The notes beneath the pieces were generated by a model, which saw nothing but the letters and a program-made list of their open reading frames with translations, did not search any database and was not told the DNA's origin. A program made the position numbers and the translations under genes. Shown here one piece after another: positions 8,125-17,621 of a stretch of 36,697 nt of DNA. Each line of letters starts with the position of its first letter. The stretch's first letter is position 1. This stretch comes from Holosporales bacterium (GTDB lineage: Bacteria > Pseudomonadota > Alphaproteobacteria > RUG11792): NCBI GenBank assembly GCA_031268935.1, contig JAIRWL010000032.1:1-36697 (forward strand). The letters run 5' to 3'.

Positions 8125-8457
8125 TTAAGTGTAACGCATCGCAAAAAACGCCAATAATGAGTCTCTGGTGGCGGTGATTTGTGACTCTTTCCCACGTTTA
8201 ATATTTATTTCGTTATCCAAGATCCTAGCGAATGCTTTTTTCTGTTTGTCAGATGTGAGGCCAGTGTAGATCAATTTGCGTTGCAAAATACGATGAATTA
8301 ACATGGAGTCGTTTGTTACAGAGTTTTCCAAGATACCGTCATCCAATGAAATATCTTTGTATTTCTTGTAGGTTGTTACGGGTTGATTTGCTTTTTTTTG
8401 CTTTTCATCTGATTGATTATGTTCATCTCCGAAGATATTGATTTGAAGTATTTCCAT
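8125..8457 (-). CDS. Small unknown protein downstream of tssG
   Basis: A 110-residue protein that I do not recognise. It is highly charged (a Q-S-D-E-K-Q-K-K-A-N stretch near residue 17), has no signal peptide or membrane segment, and ends in a short hydrophobic L-L-A-F-F-A-M-R-Y-T. ATG 8457 is chosen because it begins 7 bases after the tssG stop, with GAGGAG inside the end of tssG. An upstream in-frame ATG at 8523 would overlap tssG by 59 bases. Tight coupling to tssG suggests a role linked to the secretion system, but that is only context. Confidence 0.6.
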   Translation of the reverse strand: MEILQINIFGDEHNQSDEKQKKANQPVTTYKKYKDISLDDGILENSVTNDSMLIHRILQRKLIYTGLTSDKQKKAFARILDNEINIKRGKESQITATRDSLLAFFAMRYT

Positions 8458-8464
8458 AAATTTC

Positions 8465-9541
8465 TTAAATCTCCTCAGAAATCGAAGTATTTTCAGAATC
8501 GTGTTTTCCGAATATGAATGCATCTCTATTGAGTCGACTAACTCCGTTGAGTAAAGTTTCTTTTACAAAGCACTTATCCAGCAGAAATTGAATTTCTACT
8601 TTAATATCATGTGGTACGTATATTTTAATAATTTCTTTCATTTTTTGAAGCGGAGAATTTCTTTGATCCAATGAATGGCGTTTAGGCAAGAATTTAATGT
8701 ATTTTTCGAAGGCTAGCGGTCCTATTACTACTTTAATTCCTTTCGCGGTGTTCCATGTTTTGTTTCCAAGGATGAAATCTCGCCCCAATCTATTGAATCT
8801 ACTTTTTCGGATTCCCAAAGCGCTCTGAAGTGTTTTATCGGCTTCATCAAATCCACCAACAAATTGCTCAATTTTTACAGGAAGGTCAAAAAAGCTAGAC
8901 AAAATAACCCTCAATCCTTCGCTAGATCTTGTGTTTTTCCAAAGTAAATTATGGCACGAAATTTTGAATTGTTCAGGGATGGTGGATTGCTCAATGAGTT
9001 TATCGGTGTAATTTTCATGATTCTCAAATCCAGATAGACTAAACATTATGTTTCCGAAAATTGATTCTTTGAGTTTGCAGGAAACACAACTCAAGTCGTA
9101 TTTTTTCATGTACTGATATCTGAGGAACAAAATTCTATTATTAAATATATCAAAAAAATCTATAATAGATTGACGTGAAGTTTTATTATGAATAATGAAT
9201 TTTTCGACATAGCAATCTGGGAGAGTTCCTTCAATTCCAGCAATTCCATATAGATTAGTAAATAATTCTATGTAATTATCTTTTACCCCCTCGACAACAG
9301 AAATATCAGAAAATTTGGATCTAAAATTGATTTTACTTTTTATTTCGATATTGGCGCTATGTATGTTTTGATTCGAAGAAATAGAAATATTTTGAGCGGC
9401 GAGTGCGACATCAACGGCCTTGACGAAGGTAAACTTCTCAGGAGAATACATCAATTTATCTATTAAAGAGCGATTATCTGGGGCGAGGCGACGACGAGGC
9501 TCTAGATACTTCGATATTCGTCTCCTAGAAAAACGAAACAT
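8465..9541 (-). CDS. tssG: Type VI secretion system baseplate protein TssG (ImpH/VasB)
   Basis: 358 residues, the usual TssG size. The family signature is visible: L-Y-G-I-A-G-I-E-G-T-L-P near residue 100, then D-F-F-D-I-F-N-N-R-I-L-F-L-R-Y (family form: F-L-D-x-F-x-H-R). Further on come a W-K-N-T-R-S-S-E-G-L segment and the C-terminal R-L-G-R-D-F-I-L-G-N-K-T-W with I-G-P-L-A-F-E-K-Y. TssG joins TssE, TssF and TssK in the wedge of the T6SS baseplate. No tssF, sheath, tube or ClpV gene lies nearby, so the secretion genes must be scattered or partly lost. ATG 9541 is chosen since the longer frame would run into the tRNA at 9572-9648. Confidence 0.8.
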   Translation of the reverse strand: MFRFSRRRISKYLEPRRRLAPDNRSLIDKLMYSPEKFTFVKAVDVALAAQNISISSNQNIHSANIEIKSKINFRSKFSDISVVEGVKDNYIELFTNLYGIAGIEGTLPDCYVEKFIIHNKTSRQSIIDFFDIFNNRILFLRYQYMKKYDLSCVSCKLKESIFGNIMFSLSGFENHENYTDKLIEQSTIPEQFKISCHNLLWKNTRSSEGLRVILSSFFDLPVKIEQFVGGFDEADKTLQSALGIRKSRFNRLGRDFILGNKTWNTAKGIKVVIGPLAFEKYIKFLPKRHSLDQRNSPLQKMKEIIKIYVPHDIKVEIQFLLDKCFVKETLLNGVSRLNRDAFIFGKHDSENTSISEEI

Positions 9542-9571
9542 CGCATACGATCTCACGAATAAGGAAGACTT

Positions 9572-9648
<77 letters not shown>

Positions 9649-9663
9649 TCACGAATTCATTAC

Positions 9664-9692
9664 ATCGTATCGTATAATCGTTCTAATTTCAA
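9664..9692 (-). promoter_or_regulatory. Predicted promoter of tRNA-fMet
   Basis: On the minus strand TTGAAA (9692-9687), a 17-base spacer and TACGAT (9669-9664) end about 15 bases before the mature tRNA, giving a start point roughly 10 bases upstream of it. tssG may be read from the same promoter. Confidence 0.5.
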
Positions 9693-9709
9693 TAAAAATA
9701 TCGAGTTCC

Positions 9710-10570
9710 CTATTTATTCAACAATCCAATTGCTAACAGCCCGCAAAATACTGCCTGTATGATACCGAAAACATCAACAAACTTAGAACTATTGATGGTT
9801 TTAATTGTGGTGAATATTATTGGATATGCTAAAAAAATTATAAATCCCATCTTAGTTATGAGACCTAAATAAATCAAAATTGGGACAATTGCAAAACTTA
9901 GATGAACTGATGAAAATAAAATAGTATATGCGATCTTCAATCCCATAACAGATGGTAGAGTTTTGGTTTTCCCGAGATCAAAATCAAAATCTCGAATATT
10001 GTTGGCTAATAGAACGCACATCGTTAACAACCCGATTGGTATCGATATTAACATATCTTGCCAACAAACCTGGTTCGCTAAAGAAAAAATGCACGAAAAA
10101 ACTAGAAGCGGTCCATATGCAATAAATACTCCGATCTCCCCTAGAGCTTTGTATTTATATCCAATCGGCCATTCGCTATAAAATAGTGCGAGGCCGGCCC
10201 CTACAAAGCCCGGGACTAATAGGATGAGAGACGAGGTGATCGTGGCCATGATGCCTGAAGCTATGGCCGTCAAAAAGGCTGATATACCGAGCCTGAGGAC
10301 ATATTTTGCCTCGACAATACCAGTTACGAGTCGATATCGCGGACCATCTACATTTCCATCATCGACTCCCTTTAGGCAGTCTCTATACTCAGAGACAGTG
10401 TTAACCGATAGATGAAACAAAAGAATCGCGATGGAGACGAAAATGTATGCCATTATATTTAGAGAATCGTACCGTGACCGACAATACAAGTAGCAACACA
10501 AAATTGGCCCGACAGACATCCCCAAGGCATGAACACGCGCCACTCTAGCATATCGAACTACAACTGACAT
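9710..10570 (-). CDS. UbiA-superfamily prenyltransferase, MenA-like
   Basis: 286 residues with about eight membrane helices and both aspartate-rich motifs of the UbiA superfamily: N-T-V-S-E-Y-R-D-C-L-K-G-V-D-D near residue 57, and N-N-I-R-D-F-D-F-D near 190. The surroundings match MenA (1,4-dihydroxy-2-naphthoate polyprenyltransferase) better than UbiA: G-V-D-D-G-N-V-D-G-P-R-Y after the first motif, A-L-G-E-I-G-V-F-I-A-Y-G-P in the middle, and N-N-I-R-D followed by T-L-P-S-V-M-G. MenA makes demethylmenaquinone. Alphaproteobacteria mostly use ubiquinone, so the substrate is uncertain. It is a monocistronic-looking gene transcribed away from the 10700 gene. Confidence 0.78.
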   Translation of the reverse strand: MSVVVRYARVARVHALGMSVGPILCCYLYCRSRYDSLNIMAYIFVSIAILLFHLSVNTVSEYRDCLKGVDDGNVDGPRYRLVTGIVEAKYVLRLGISAFLTAIASGIMATITSSLILLVPGFVGAGLALFYSEWPIGYKYKALGEIGVFIAYGPLLVFSCIFSLANQVCWQDMLISIPIGLLTMCVLLANNIRDFDFDLGKTKTLPSVMGLKIAYTILFSSVHLSFAIVPILIYLGLITKMGFIIFLAYPIIFTTIKTINSSKFVDVFGIIQAVFCGLLAIGLLNK

Positions 10571-10623
10571 TCGAATTTTCGTATTGAAGAAGCTATCCGC
10601 TCAATGGAAAACATAAATCAACA

Positions 10624-10652
10624 TTGACGTTAAAGGAATCTTAACATTTTAT
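10624..10652 (+). promoter_or_regulatory. Predicted promoter of the orphan gene at 10700
   Basis: TTGACG, a 17-base spacer and TTTTAT, 48 bases before the GTG start at 10700. The -35 box is near consensus; the -10 box is weaker. Confidence 0.4.
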
Positions 10653-10699
10653 CTCCAATCTTTGCGCGAAAAGTTAGGAATTTTTTCGGGAGATTTTTT

Positions 10700-11341
10700 G
10701 TGATATTAAAATTTGTATCGACGTTGGTAGCGCTTACTTACCTCACATTTTCGATGGGAGGGGAATCTCTGGAGTGGGAGCGAGGTGAGGCGGCGTTTGG
10801 GAGTGCTTCGAGTCTCGAAAATGAATGCGAAGAAGTCAGTTCACCTGAGGCGGACGGGGCTCTTCCCTTAAGTAGGTCAGCAATGAGTCCTGCCCACGTT
10901 GGATTCGGGGAAAGCTTGGACGCGATCCCACCTTACCTGGATTCAGATGATGGTTCTCCCCTGATGAGAGCAATACATGATGACCCGGGGATGTATGCCT
11001 GGTGGCCGTCACATCTCGAAGTAACTCAAACGAGCACGATAAACCGTGAAGAAGTCCACTTACTCGAAGGCCAGCGGTGCGAACCTGATGCATTTAGGAG
11101 TGAGGAGATACTGAATGTTTCTAACGGCCCCTTGAGAGACTACGGGCTCGGAGACGGGGCAGGGGGTCGCCTCCCTTTCGCTACTCACTGGCCGGAGCTG
11201 GGTCCGAATCATTTCGGCGCGGCCCTAGTCGAAGTCGCTCGAGCTCAAGGGCGAAATTTCTGCCTAATACAGCTCATGGTATTTACTGAAGTGGTGGTAT
11301 TGGGGTTTTGCATATATCAATATGTTAATCTAATGAAATAA
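10700..11341 (+). CDS. Unrecognised exported protein with C-terminal membrane segment
   Basis: 213 residues, no family recognised. It begins with a short hydrophobic N-terminus (signal peptide or anchor, about residues 4-20). A long acidic, Pro/Gly/Ser-rich middle without repeats follows, then one hydrophobic helix near the end (about residues 189-208, L-I-Q-L-M-V-F-T-E-V-V-V-L-G-F), with only a few residues after it. The GTG start is supported by CGGGAGA just upstream. Base composition of the middle is clearly more GC-rich than the neighbouring genes, and codon use differs, which suggests transfer or an unusual evolutionary history. The topology would suit a surface or host-directed protein, but function is unknown. 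Confidence 0.65.
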   Translation: MILKFVSTLVALTYLTFSMGGESLEWERGEAAFGSASSLENECEEVSSPEADGALPLSRSAMSPAHVGFGESLDAIPPYLDSDDGSPLMRAIHDDPGMYAWWPSHLEVTQTSTINREEVHLLEGQRCEPDAFRSEEILNVSNGPLRDYGLGDGAGGRLPFATHWPELGPNHFGAALVEVARAQGRNFCLIQLMVFTEVVVLGFCIYQYVNLMK

Positions 11342-11539
11342 AAATAGGCTCTAAAAAATAGAAATCTGGGGGTTTTGATCCGGTATAAGGAGCTAGTTCT
11401 TAGCCGGATCAAGCTGATTGTTTTTCCATATTATGGGCGTAGCTTTCCATTACTCATGAGAGATACGTCTTGCTTTGTGCTCTGGCTTGGAATAACAATT
11501 AAGCTCATATTTGTTTTGTTTCTTGAAACTTGTTCTCTG

Positions 11540-12079
11540 ATGTCTGTTGCGCTCGATAAAATAGAGTACGAATTATCGTTTCTAGTCGAATCCTTCGATT
11601 GTAAAATCGTCAGAGTTGCCTTTCTAAAGACCGGAAAAAACAGGACTTTACAAGTAATGATAGAGAAAATGGACGGAAGTTCTGCAACGATGAAAGATTG
11701 CGAAGATGTTGGGCGAGCTCTTTCAATTAAATTGGACGTGATTGATCCAATTAAGGAGCATTATTCGCTTGAAATTTCATCGACTGGAATGGATAGGCCA
11801 TTAGTTAAATTCTCCGATTTTGAAAGATTTTGTGGAAAGAATGTCGTCGTTAAAACTTATGTTCTTAAAGATGGAAGAAAAATATTTAAAGGAATCTTGG
11901 AATCGGCGACTGAAAATGGTATAAAGCTAAGATCTAGAGCGCAGTTACAAGATGGTTTTGAAGAAGTAGATTTGCGGTATGATGAGATTAGTAGTGCGCA
12001 TATCGATGGCTTTTTAGATCATAACAAAGGAGACTTTTTACGTGAGCAGAAAGATAAAGGCAGAAACAAAGGTTCATGA
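11540..12079 (+). CDS. rimP: Ribosome maturation factor RimP
   Basis: 179 residues. RimP helps maturation of the 30S subunit. The conserved middle (L-Q-V-M-I-E-K near the N-terminal domain, D-C-E-D-V-G-R-A-L, Y-S-L-E-I-S-S-T-G-M-D-R-P-L) matches the family, whose signature is Y-x-L-E-V-S-S-P-G-x-x-R-P-L. ATG 11540 is chosen because it gives a normal RimP length; the open frame extends 165 bases upstream but that part is hydrophobic and unlike the family. It heads the conserved rimP-nusA-infB unit and overlaps nusA by 38 bases. Confidence 0.9.
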   Translation: MSVALDKIEYELSFLVESFDCKIVRVAFLKTGKNRTLQVMIEKMDGSSATMKDCEDVGRALSIKLDVIDPIKEHYSLEISSTGMDRPLVKFSDFERFCGKNVVVKTYVLKDGRKIFKGILESATENGIKLRSRAQLQDGFEEVDLRYDEISSAHIDGFLDHNKGDFLREQKDKGRNKGS

Positions 12080-13562
12080 GGTAGCCTTTAAAAATGAAAT
12101 TTTACAAATTGCTGATATCGTTGCGAGAGACAAGGGAATAGATCGGGAAGAAATCTTGGGCGCAATGGAATGCGCCATTCTTAAAACTGCCCAAATGAAA
12201 TATGGCGAAGAGAGAGAGCTAAAGGTAGTTATCGATAGAAAAACTGGCGAGATTGAAATTTATAGAACGTTAAAAGTTGTTGAGAGAGTCAAGGACGGTA
12301 ATACCGAAATATCAGAATTAGATGCTTTACGATTAAATTCGGAAGCAAGAATTGGAGATGAAATAAATGATCAGCTACCGGCAATCGACTTTGGAAGAAT
12401 CGGGGCTCAGGTTGCGAGGCAAATTATTGTTCAGAAAGTAAAGGTTGCGGAACGGAAGAAACAATATGAAGAATTTGAAGGTAGGGTTGGAGAAATTATA
12501 ACTGGAATCGTCAGAAGAATTGAATTTTCTGATGTGATGATTGATATCGGCAGGACAGAGGGAGTAATCAGAAAGTCTGAATTAATTCCGAATGAAGTTT
12601 TCAAGGTTGGAGATAGGATCAAAATCCTTTTGAGTGGCTTAAACAAGGATCATTCGGGGCCTTTATTGCATCTTTCTAGAACCAGTCCCAATTTTTTAAG
12701 GAAGCTGTTTGAGCAGGAAGTGCCGGAGATTTACGATGGGATTATCAAGATCGTATCGATTGCTCGTGATCCGGGGAGCAAGGCCAAGATTGCCGTCGCA
12801 ACTTCTGATCCAAATTTGGATCCGATTGGAGCTTGTGTGGGAACGAAGGGGTCTAGAGTTCAGGCGGTAGTCGATGAGCTTAAGGGTGAGCGAGTCGATA
12901 TTGTACAATGGTCTGATAATCCGGCTATTTTTATCGTAAACAGCTTGTCTCCGGCTGAGGTTTCTAGAATCGTCATGGAAGAATCAGGAAATAAGGTTGA
13001 AGCCGTGGTGCCGGACGATCAGTTAAGCGCCGCCATCGGAAGGCGTGGGCAGAATGTCAGGTTAGCGTCAAAATTAACTGGATGGACGATTAGTGTTACG
13101 ACCGAGAAAGAAGATTCTGAAACTAGAGCTAGAGAAAGTGCTAGAATTCTAGGTGTATTTATGGAAAACCTCGATGTCGATGATATGGTAGCGAGACTAT
13201 TGATGGGGGAAGGGTTTTCGAGTATCGAAGATTTAGTGAATGCCTCAATCTCAGAACTGGCTTCGATTGACGGATTTGACGAGGGGATAGCTACCGAAAT
13301 TCATCAGAGGGCTGTGGTATCGATGGAGAAAAAGAAGGCCGATGTCGAGAGGTTGTGCTCCGAGAAGGGAGTATCCAAGGAGTTAATGGAATACAAACTT
13401 CTTAGACTCGATTTGCTGGAATTACTCGCAAAGGCCGACATTAAGACCCTCGAGGATCTCGGATCCTTGTCCGCTGATGAGTTATTGGATATAACGGGCG
13501 ATTTACTGACCAAGCATGAGTCCGAAACGCTCATCATGAAAGTTCGTGAAGGGTGGTTTTAG
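12042..13562 (+). CDS. nusA: Transcription termination/antitermination factor NusA
   Basis: 506 residues, the alphaproteobacterial long form. The order is an N-terminal RNA polymerase-binding domain (about 1-130), an S1 domain (G-R-V-G-E-I-I-T-G-I-V onward), two KH domains (D-P-I-G-A-C-V-G-T-K-G-S-R and A-A-I-G-R-R-G-Q-N-V-R-L-A), and two C-terminal helix-hairpin-helix acidic repeats (from about residue 385). The GTG start at 12042 has an excellent AAAGGAGA 9 bases upstream, inside rimP. The small ylxR gene usually found between nusA and infB in alphaproteobacteria is absent; only 37 bases separate the two here. Confidence 0.96.
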   Translation: MSRKIKAETKVHEVAFKNEILQIADIVARDKGIDREEILGAMECAILKTAQMKYGEERELKVVIDRKTGEIEIYRTLKVVERVKDGNTEISELDALRLNSEARIGDEINDQLPAIDFGRIGAQVARQIIVQKVKVAERKKQYEEFEGRVGEIITGIVRRIEFSDVMIDIGRTEGVIRKSELIPNEVFKVGDRIKILLSGLNKDHSGPLLHLSRTSPNFLRKLFEQEVPEIYDGIIKIVSIARDPGSKAKIAVATSDPNLDPIGACVGTKGSRVQAVVDELKGERVDIVQWSDNPAIFIVNSLSPAEVSRIVMEESGNKVEAVVPDDQLSAAIGRRGQNVRLASKLTGWTISVTTEKEDSETRARESARILGVFMENLDVDDMVARLLMGEGFSSIEDLVNASISELASIDGFDEGIATEIHQRAVVSMEKKKADVERLCSEKGVSKELMEYKLLRLDLLELLAKADIKTLEDLGSLSADELLDITGDLLTKHESETLIMKVREGWF

Positions 13563-13599
13563 GGGAGTTATAATTAAAAATGAGAGGAACAGTTCATAG

Positions 13600-16206
13600 A
13601 TGGTAAGCGGAAATGATCATGAGGATAACAAGAAGCGGCAGACTATCTCGTTGCGATCTGCCGTCGCGGTTAATTCTAGAAAGAGTCATGCCGGAAATAG
13701 GACTGTTGAAGTTGAAATAAAGAGGAAAAGGTCTGGCTTAACGATAGAGGCCGATGAACTAGGCTCGATGGAAAATCCAGCGAGATTCTCGGACGCCTCT
13801 GGGTCGAAGGCGGTGCATGGAAATCTGACTGATCAAGAATTTAATGCCAGGGTTAAGGCTTTGCGGGAATCGATGAAAGAAGAGGATGCCGCAGATGATA
13901 TTATCCAGGAGAAGGTCCTGGACGATATGATTACTGAGGATGAGGCGACGCATGCTGAAGTCGAGCAGGGAGAAGGGACTCGAGGGGCGATCGAGGTTGA
14001 GGCCGAGGTAACTCCTAAAACCAAACCAGTAATTTCTCAGAAAGCGAAAAAAATGAGCAATGAAGATATCGTTGCGAACTCTACCCCGGTTGTATTCAGT
14101 GTGTATGATCCTCCGAAGCGGGATGAACGCCCTAAACAGGCTACGGGGACAGGAAATCAGGAATCTGATCGAGAAAAACAGCCTCAGCCAGTGATAAACA
14201 ATGCTAATGCCAATACAAAGGCGCGCCCCAGAGATGGTGCCGATGATGAGGCCGCAAAAAAGCGAGCTAAGATTTCCGTTAAAAGCAATTATTCGGATAA
14301 GAAAGATGGCGGGAAAAGGGTATCGAGAGCCGTTCTTAATCGTGTCCTAAGTAGCGACGCCGAGGAGCGTTCGATGTCGATGGCGGCCTTAAGACGCGCC
14401 AGAATGAAGCAGAAAAATGCCAAGCAAGGCAACGAAGTAACGAAGGTGATCAGAGAGGTTAGTATTCCGGATACTATTACGGTCGGCGAATTAGCGAATA
14501 GGATGGCCGTGAGGTCATCGGAGGTGATCAGATACCTAATGTCGACCGGGACGATAGCGACGGTTAATCAAAGGATGGATGGTGATACGGCCGAGGTGAT
14601 TTGCGAAGAGTTTGGACATACACCGAAAAGGATTTCTGAATCTGATATCGAGAACGATATCATTAATATCATCGATGCTCCTGAAATGCTCGAAGTTAGA
14701 CCGCCAATAATAGCGGTTATGGGGCATGTCGATCACGGGAAGACGACGCTTTTAGATACCCTCAGAAAGTCTAATGTCGCGCGAAAGGAGGCGGGTGGAA
14801 TTACTCAAGGAGTCGGTGCCTACCAAATAACGACCAGCGATGGAAAAAAGATTACGTGTATTGATACTCCTGGGCATGCGGCATTTGCTGGAATGCGAAC
14901 CAGAGGGGCTATTTTAACCGATATTATCGTTCTCGTTGTGGCGGCCGATGATGGCGTGAAAGATCAAACAGTCGAAGTTATCCGGCAGGCTAAAGATCAA
15001 AATGTACCGATTATTGTTGCGATTAACAAGATTGATAAGCCGAATACAAATATCGATAAACTAAAATCAGAGTTAATGACTCATGATATCATTCTAGAGG
15101 ATTTTGGAGGAGATGTCTTAAGTGTGGAGATTTCTGCTCTGCATAACAAGAATCTCGATGGCTTGATGGATGTGATTCTATTGCAAGCCGAGATGTTGGA
15201 ATTGAAGGCCAATAAAAATAGGAAAGCTGTTGGCACCGTTCTCGAATCGAGGATAGACAAGGGACGTGGTATCATAGCCTCCGTCATTATTCAGCACGGA
15301 AAATTATCGGATGGAGATATTTTTGTAGCTGGTTGTGCATTCGGGAAAGTCAGAGCCATTTATGATGATCAAGGGAATCGGATCGAGACAGCCCTTCCTT
15401 CTGATCCTGTAGAAATCGTCGGATTTAATTCAGCCTGCGGCCCGGGAGATGTATTATCGGTGTTGGACAGTGAGCAGAAGGCGAGAGAGATTGCCGAGTA
15501 TAGGCAGAGGGTTACGTCTGGAACGGCGGCTCGGAAGACGGCCGCTAAATCGATTGATCAAATGATGAGCGAAGAAGGTATGGGGATTACGATCCTGAAT
15601 ATCTTCGTTAAGGCCGATGTTTTTGGCTCGTTGGAGGCGATTGTGGCATCGATTGGCGTAATTCGGCATCCAGAGATAAAGCTTAACATAGTTGATACGG
15701 GAGTGGGTATTATTAGCGAAAGTGATATCGATTTCGCTAAAAATACGAGTGCGATTATCGTTGGATTTAACACCAGCTCGACGGTGGCCGCGAAGAATGT
15801 AGCCAAACTTTATGGAATTAACATTCTGCATCATAGTGTCATTTACCACATGACCGAAGAGTTAAAGGGGATGGTAGCGTCGATGTTATCTCCGATAGCA
15901 GAGGAGCGTTATACTGGTACGGCCGATGTTAGGAAGATATTTTCGATTAGTCGGATCGGAACGATTGCTGGTTGTTGCGTTGTCGATGGAATGATCAAAC
16001 GCAGTGATTCGATAATAAAAGTAATGCGTGGTGGGAAATGCGTTTTCGAAGGGAAGATCAGGTCGATGAAACATGAAAAGGATGAAATCAAGGAATCGCG
16101 CCAATCGCATGAATGTGGAATTTTGGCTGATGGATTTAATGATTTTATAGAGGGCGATCAAATCGAGTGCTACGAGATAATTTTAAAAGCGCGATCTGTG
16201 GATTAG
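13600..16206 (+). CDS. infB: Translation initiation factor IF-2
   Basis: 868 residues. IF-2 is the GTPase that brings initiator tRNA to the 30S subunit. The N-terminal 270 residues are charged and low in complexity, as is common in this factor. An IF2-N domain follows, then the G domain: G1 G-H-V-D-H-G-K-T (about 375-382), G3 D-T-P-G-H, G4 N-K-I-D and G5 S-A-L. Domains II to IV run to the end. AGAGGA lies about 11 bases before the start. The initiator tRNA it acts on is also in this window (9572-9648). Confidence 0.97.
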   Translation: MVSGNDHEDNKKRQTISLRSAVAVNSRKSHAGNRTVEVEIKRKRSGLTIEADELGSMENPARFSDASGSKAVHGNLTDQEFNARVKALRESMKEEDAADDIIQEKVLDDMITEDEATHAEVEQGEGTRGAIEVEAEVTPKTKPVISQKAKKMSNEDIVANSTPVVFSVYDPPKRDERPKQATGTGNQESDREKQPQPVINNANANTKARPRDGADDEAAKKRAKISVKSNYSDKKDGGKRVSRAVLNRVLSSDAEERSMSMAALRRARMKQKNAKQGNEVTKVIREVSIPDTITVGELANRMAVRSSEVIRYLMSTGTIATVNQRMDGDTAEVICEEFGHTPKRISESDIENDIINIIDAPEMLEVRPPIIAVMGHVDHGKTTLLDTLRKSNVARKEAGGITQGVGAYQITTSDGKKITCIDTPGHAAFAGMRTRGAILTDIIVLVVAADDGVKDQTVEVIRQAKDQNVPIIVAINKIDKPNTNIDKLKSELMTHDIILEDFGGDVLSVEISALHNKNLDGLMDVILLQAEMLELKANKNRKAVGTVLESRIDKGRGIIASVIIQHGKLSDGDIFVAGCAFGKVRAIYDDQGNRIETALPSDPVEIVGFNSACGPGDVLSVLDSEQKAREIAEYRQRVTSGTAARKTAAKSIDQMMSEEGMGITILNIFVKADVFGSLEAIVASIGVIRHPEIKLNIVDTGVGIISESDIDFAKNTSAIIVGFNTSSTVAAKNVAKLYGINILHHSVIYHMTEELKGMVASMLSPIAEERYTGTADVRKIFSISRIGTIAGCCVVDGMIKRSDSIIKVMRGGKCVFEGKIRSMKHEKDEIKESRQSHECGILADGFNDFIEGDQIECYEIILKARSVD

Positions 16207-16664
16207 GATTTTTATTGTGTGGATGTTCGTCTACTCGATATTTGGTGAATGATGATGCCGTGTGGAGGGAAAGTGATGGCCCCGTAGTCGTCGATTTTGT
16301 AGCGGAGCCGTATTTTCAGTACATACTTAGAGAAATCATAGAAAATGATCTGAGATCATTTGGGTCTAATTTTCAGAAACTGAAGATCAAAGTAGAGATT
16401 ACGGATTCGGAAGAGCCGGCTGCTTTTTCTGAAAAAGAAATTATCAAGGAGCACAAGCGAATAGTAGCTAAAATTAAAATATATGATAAGAATAGTGACG
16501 TGATATCAGAGAGTTCTGTAGATACATTTGCAATGTATGATGTGAGTGACGAGTTTCCATATTCTGGAAAGGCATCGAAAAAATCGGCGGTAGACTTGAT
16601 GTTGACTGAATTAGGTCATGCCATAGCAATGAATATTATCGCCATACTCGAGAAGAATAATTAA
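16167..16664 (+). CDS. Lipoprotein resembling LPS-assembly protein LptE
   Basis: 165 residues with a lipoprotein signal: hydrophobic G-L-G-F-L-L then the lipobox L-C-G-C, lipidation at Cys20. The rest is an alpha/beta domain of the right size and pattern for the alphaproteobacterial LptE group: an L-R-E-I-I-E-N-D-L helix, alternating strands, then A-V-D-L-M-L-T-E-L-G-H-A-I-A-M-N-I-I-A-I-L at the end. LptE forms the plug of the LPS export pore with LptD. The GTG start overlaps infB by 40 bases, so it is likely cotranscribed. Similarity in this family is weak, so the assignment is tentative. Confidence 0.6.
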   Translation: MLRDNFKSAICGLGFLLCGCSSTRYLVNDDAVWRESDGPVVVDFVAEPYFQYILREIIENDLRSFGSNFQKLKIKVEITDSEEPAAFSEKEIIKEHKRIVAKIKIYDKNSDVISESSVDTFAMYDVSDEFPYSGKASKKSAVDLMLTELGHAIAMNIIAILEKNN

Positions 16665-16828
16665 GTATTACGCAAGAAAAATCCTAAATCCCTAGATGCG
16701 GCAGAGGAGGCTCAACTGAAGCGAGGAGGTATTCTATCCTTGGATTACTAGCATTGGATTACTGGACCGCAACTGATCTTTTTAGTAAACTGAAGGAGTA
16801 TAGCACGGTTAATTTTAAGATGGGCTAG

Positions 16829-17605
16829 GTGTTTGTAGTAAGGTTTTTAGAAAAAATTGGCCAGGTTTTTATATCATTTTTGATGGCGATTGGTGAGATT
16901 ACGGTTTTTTCATATCGTAGTCTTTCGGCTGGTATTAGGCCTCCGTACTACTGGAAGCAGATTGCGCAACAGTCATTGCAAATAGGATATTTCTCTTTGC
17001 CGGTCGTTGGTATGACGGCATTGTTCGTCGGCGTAGCGATGGCGCTTCAATGTTACTTGGGTTTCTCAGAATTTACTGCCGAGACCGCTATTCCTTCTGT
17101 AGTCATGATTGCCATGACTCGAGAACTTGGCCCAGTACTGACGGCTTTGATGGTCGCCGGAAGACTGGGGGCCTCCATGACGGCTGAGATTGGAACGATG
17201 ATGGTGACCGAGCAGATTGATGCTCTGACGACCCTTTCGGTAAATTCTCATAAATATCTTGTCTTTCCGCGATTATTGACTGGCAGTCTACTGTTGCCAT
17301 TCTTAGTATTCGTAGATGATATCATCGGAATATTGGGGGGTTATTTGACGGGGGTATATTATCTTGGTTTTAATTCATCGAACTATATCCATAATACTTT
17401 TTCGAGCATGAGTTCCCAGGATGTGATTTCTGGCTTGATTAAAGGAGTAGTATTTGGCTTCACGATCTGTCTTATGGGTTGTTACCATGGATATTCTTCT
17501 CAGGGAGGGGCCGAGGGTGTTGGCCGCGCGACTACGAACTCAGTCGTCGCATCATCGATTATGATTTTGTTGCTGGATTGCATTTTAACTTTTGTTTTGT
17601 TCTAA
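16829..17605 (+). CDS. mlaE: MlaE-family phospholipid/lipid ABC transporter permease
   Basis: 258 residues, five or six membrane helices. The core signature is clear: V-G-M-T-A-L-F-V-G-V-A-M-A-L-Q near residue 62, M-T-R-E-L-G-P-V-L-T-A-L-M-V-A-G-R-L-G-A-S-M near 95, and G-T-M-M-V-T-E-Q-I-D-A-L beyond it. MlaE is the inner-membrane permease that moves phospholipids between the inner and outer membranes, keeping outer-leaflet asymmetry. GTG 16829 is the start. mlaF follows 16 bases after the stop; no mlaD substrate-binding gene is next to the pair. Confidence 0.93.
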   Translation: MFVVRFLEKIGQVFISFLMAIGEITVFSYRSLSAGIRPPYYWKQIAQQSLQIGYFSLPVVGMTALFVGVAMALQCYLGFSEFTAETAIPSVVMIAMTRELGPVLTALMVAGRLGASMTAEIGTMMVTEQIDALTTLSVNSHKYLVFPRLLTGSLLLPFLVFVDDIIGILGGYLTGVYYLGFNSSNYIHNTFSSMSSQDVISGLIKGVVFGFTICLMGCYHGYSSQGGAEGVGRATTNSVVASSIMILLLDCILTFVLF

Positions 17606-17621
17606 TCGTGAGGGCCGATAC

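Noticed and set aside
8455-8523. Upstream start for the gene after tssG
   Set aside because: It would add 22 residues overlapping the end of tssG; the ATG just after the tssG stop is simpler.
11375-11539. N-terminal hydrophobic extension of RimP
   Set aside because: RimP is cytoplasmic and about 150-180 residues long; the extension is most likely untranslated leader.
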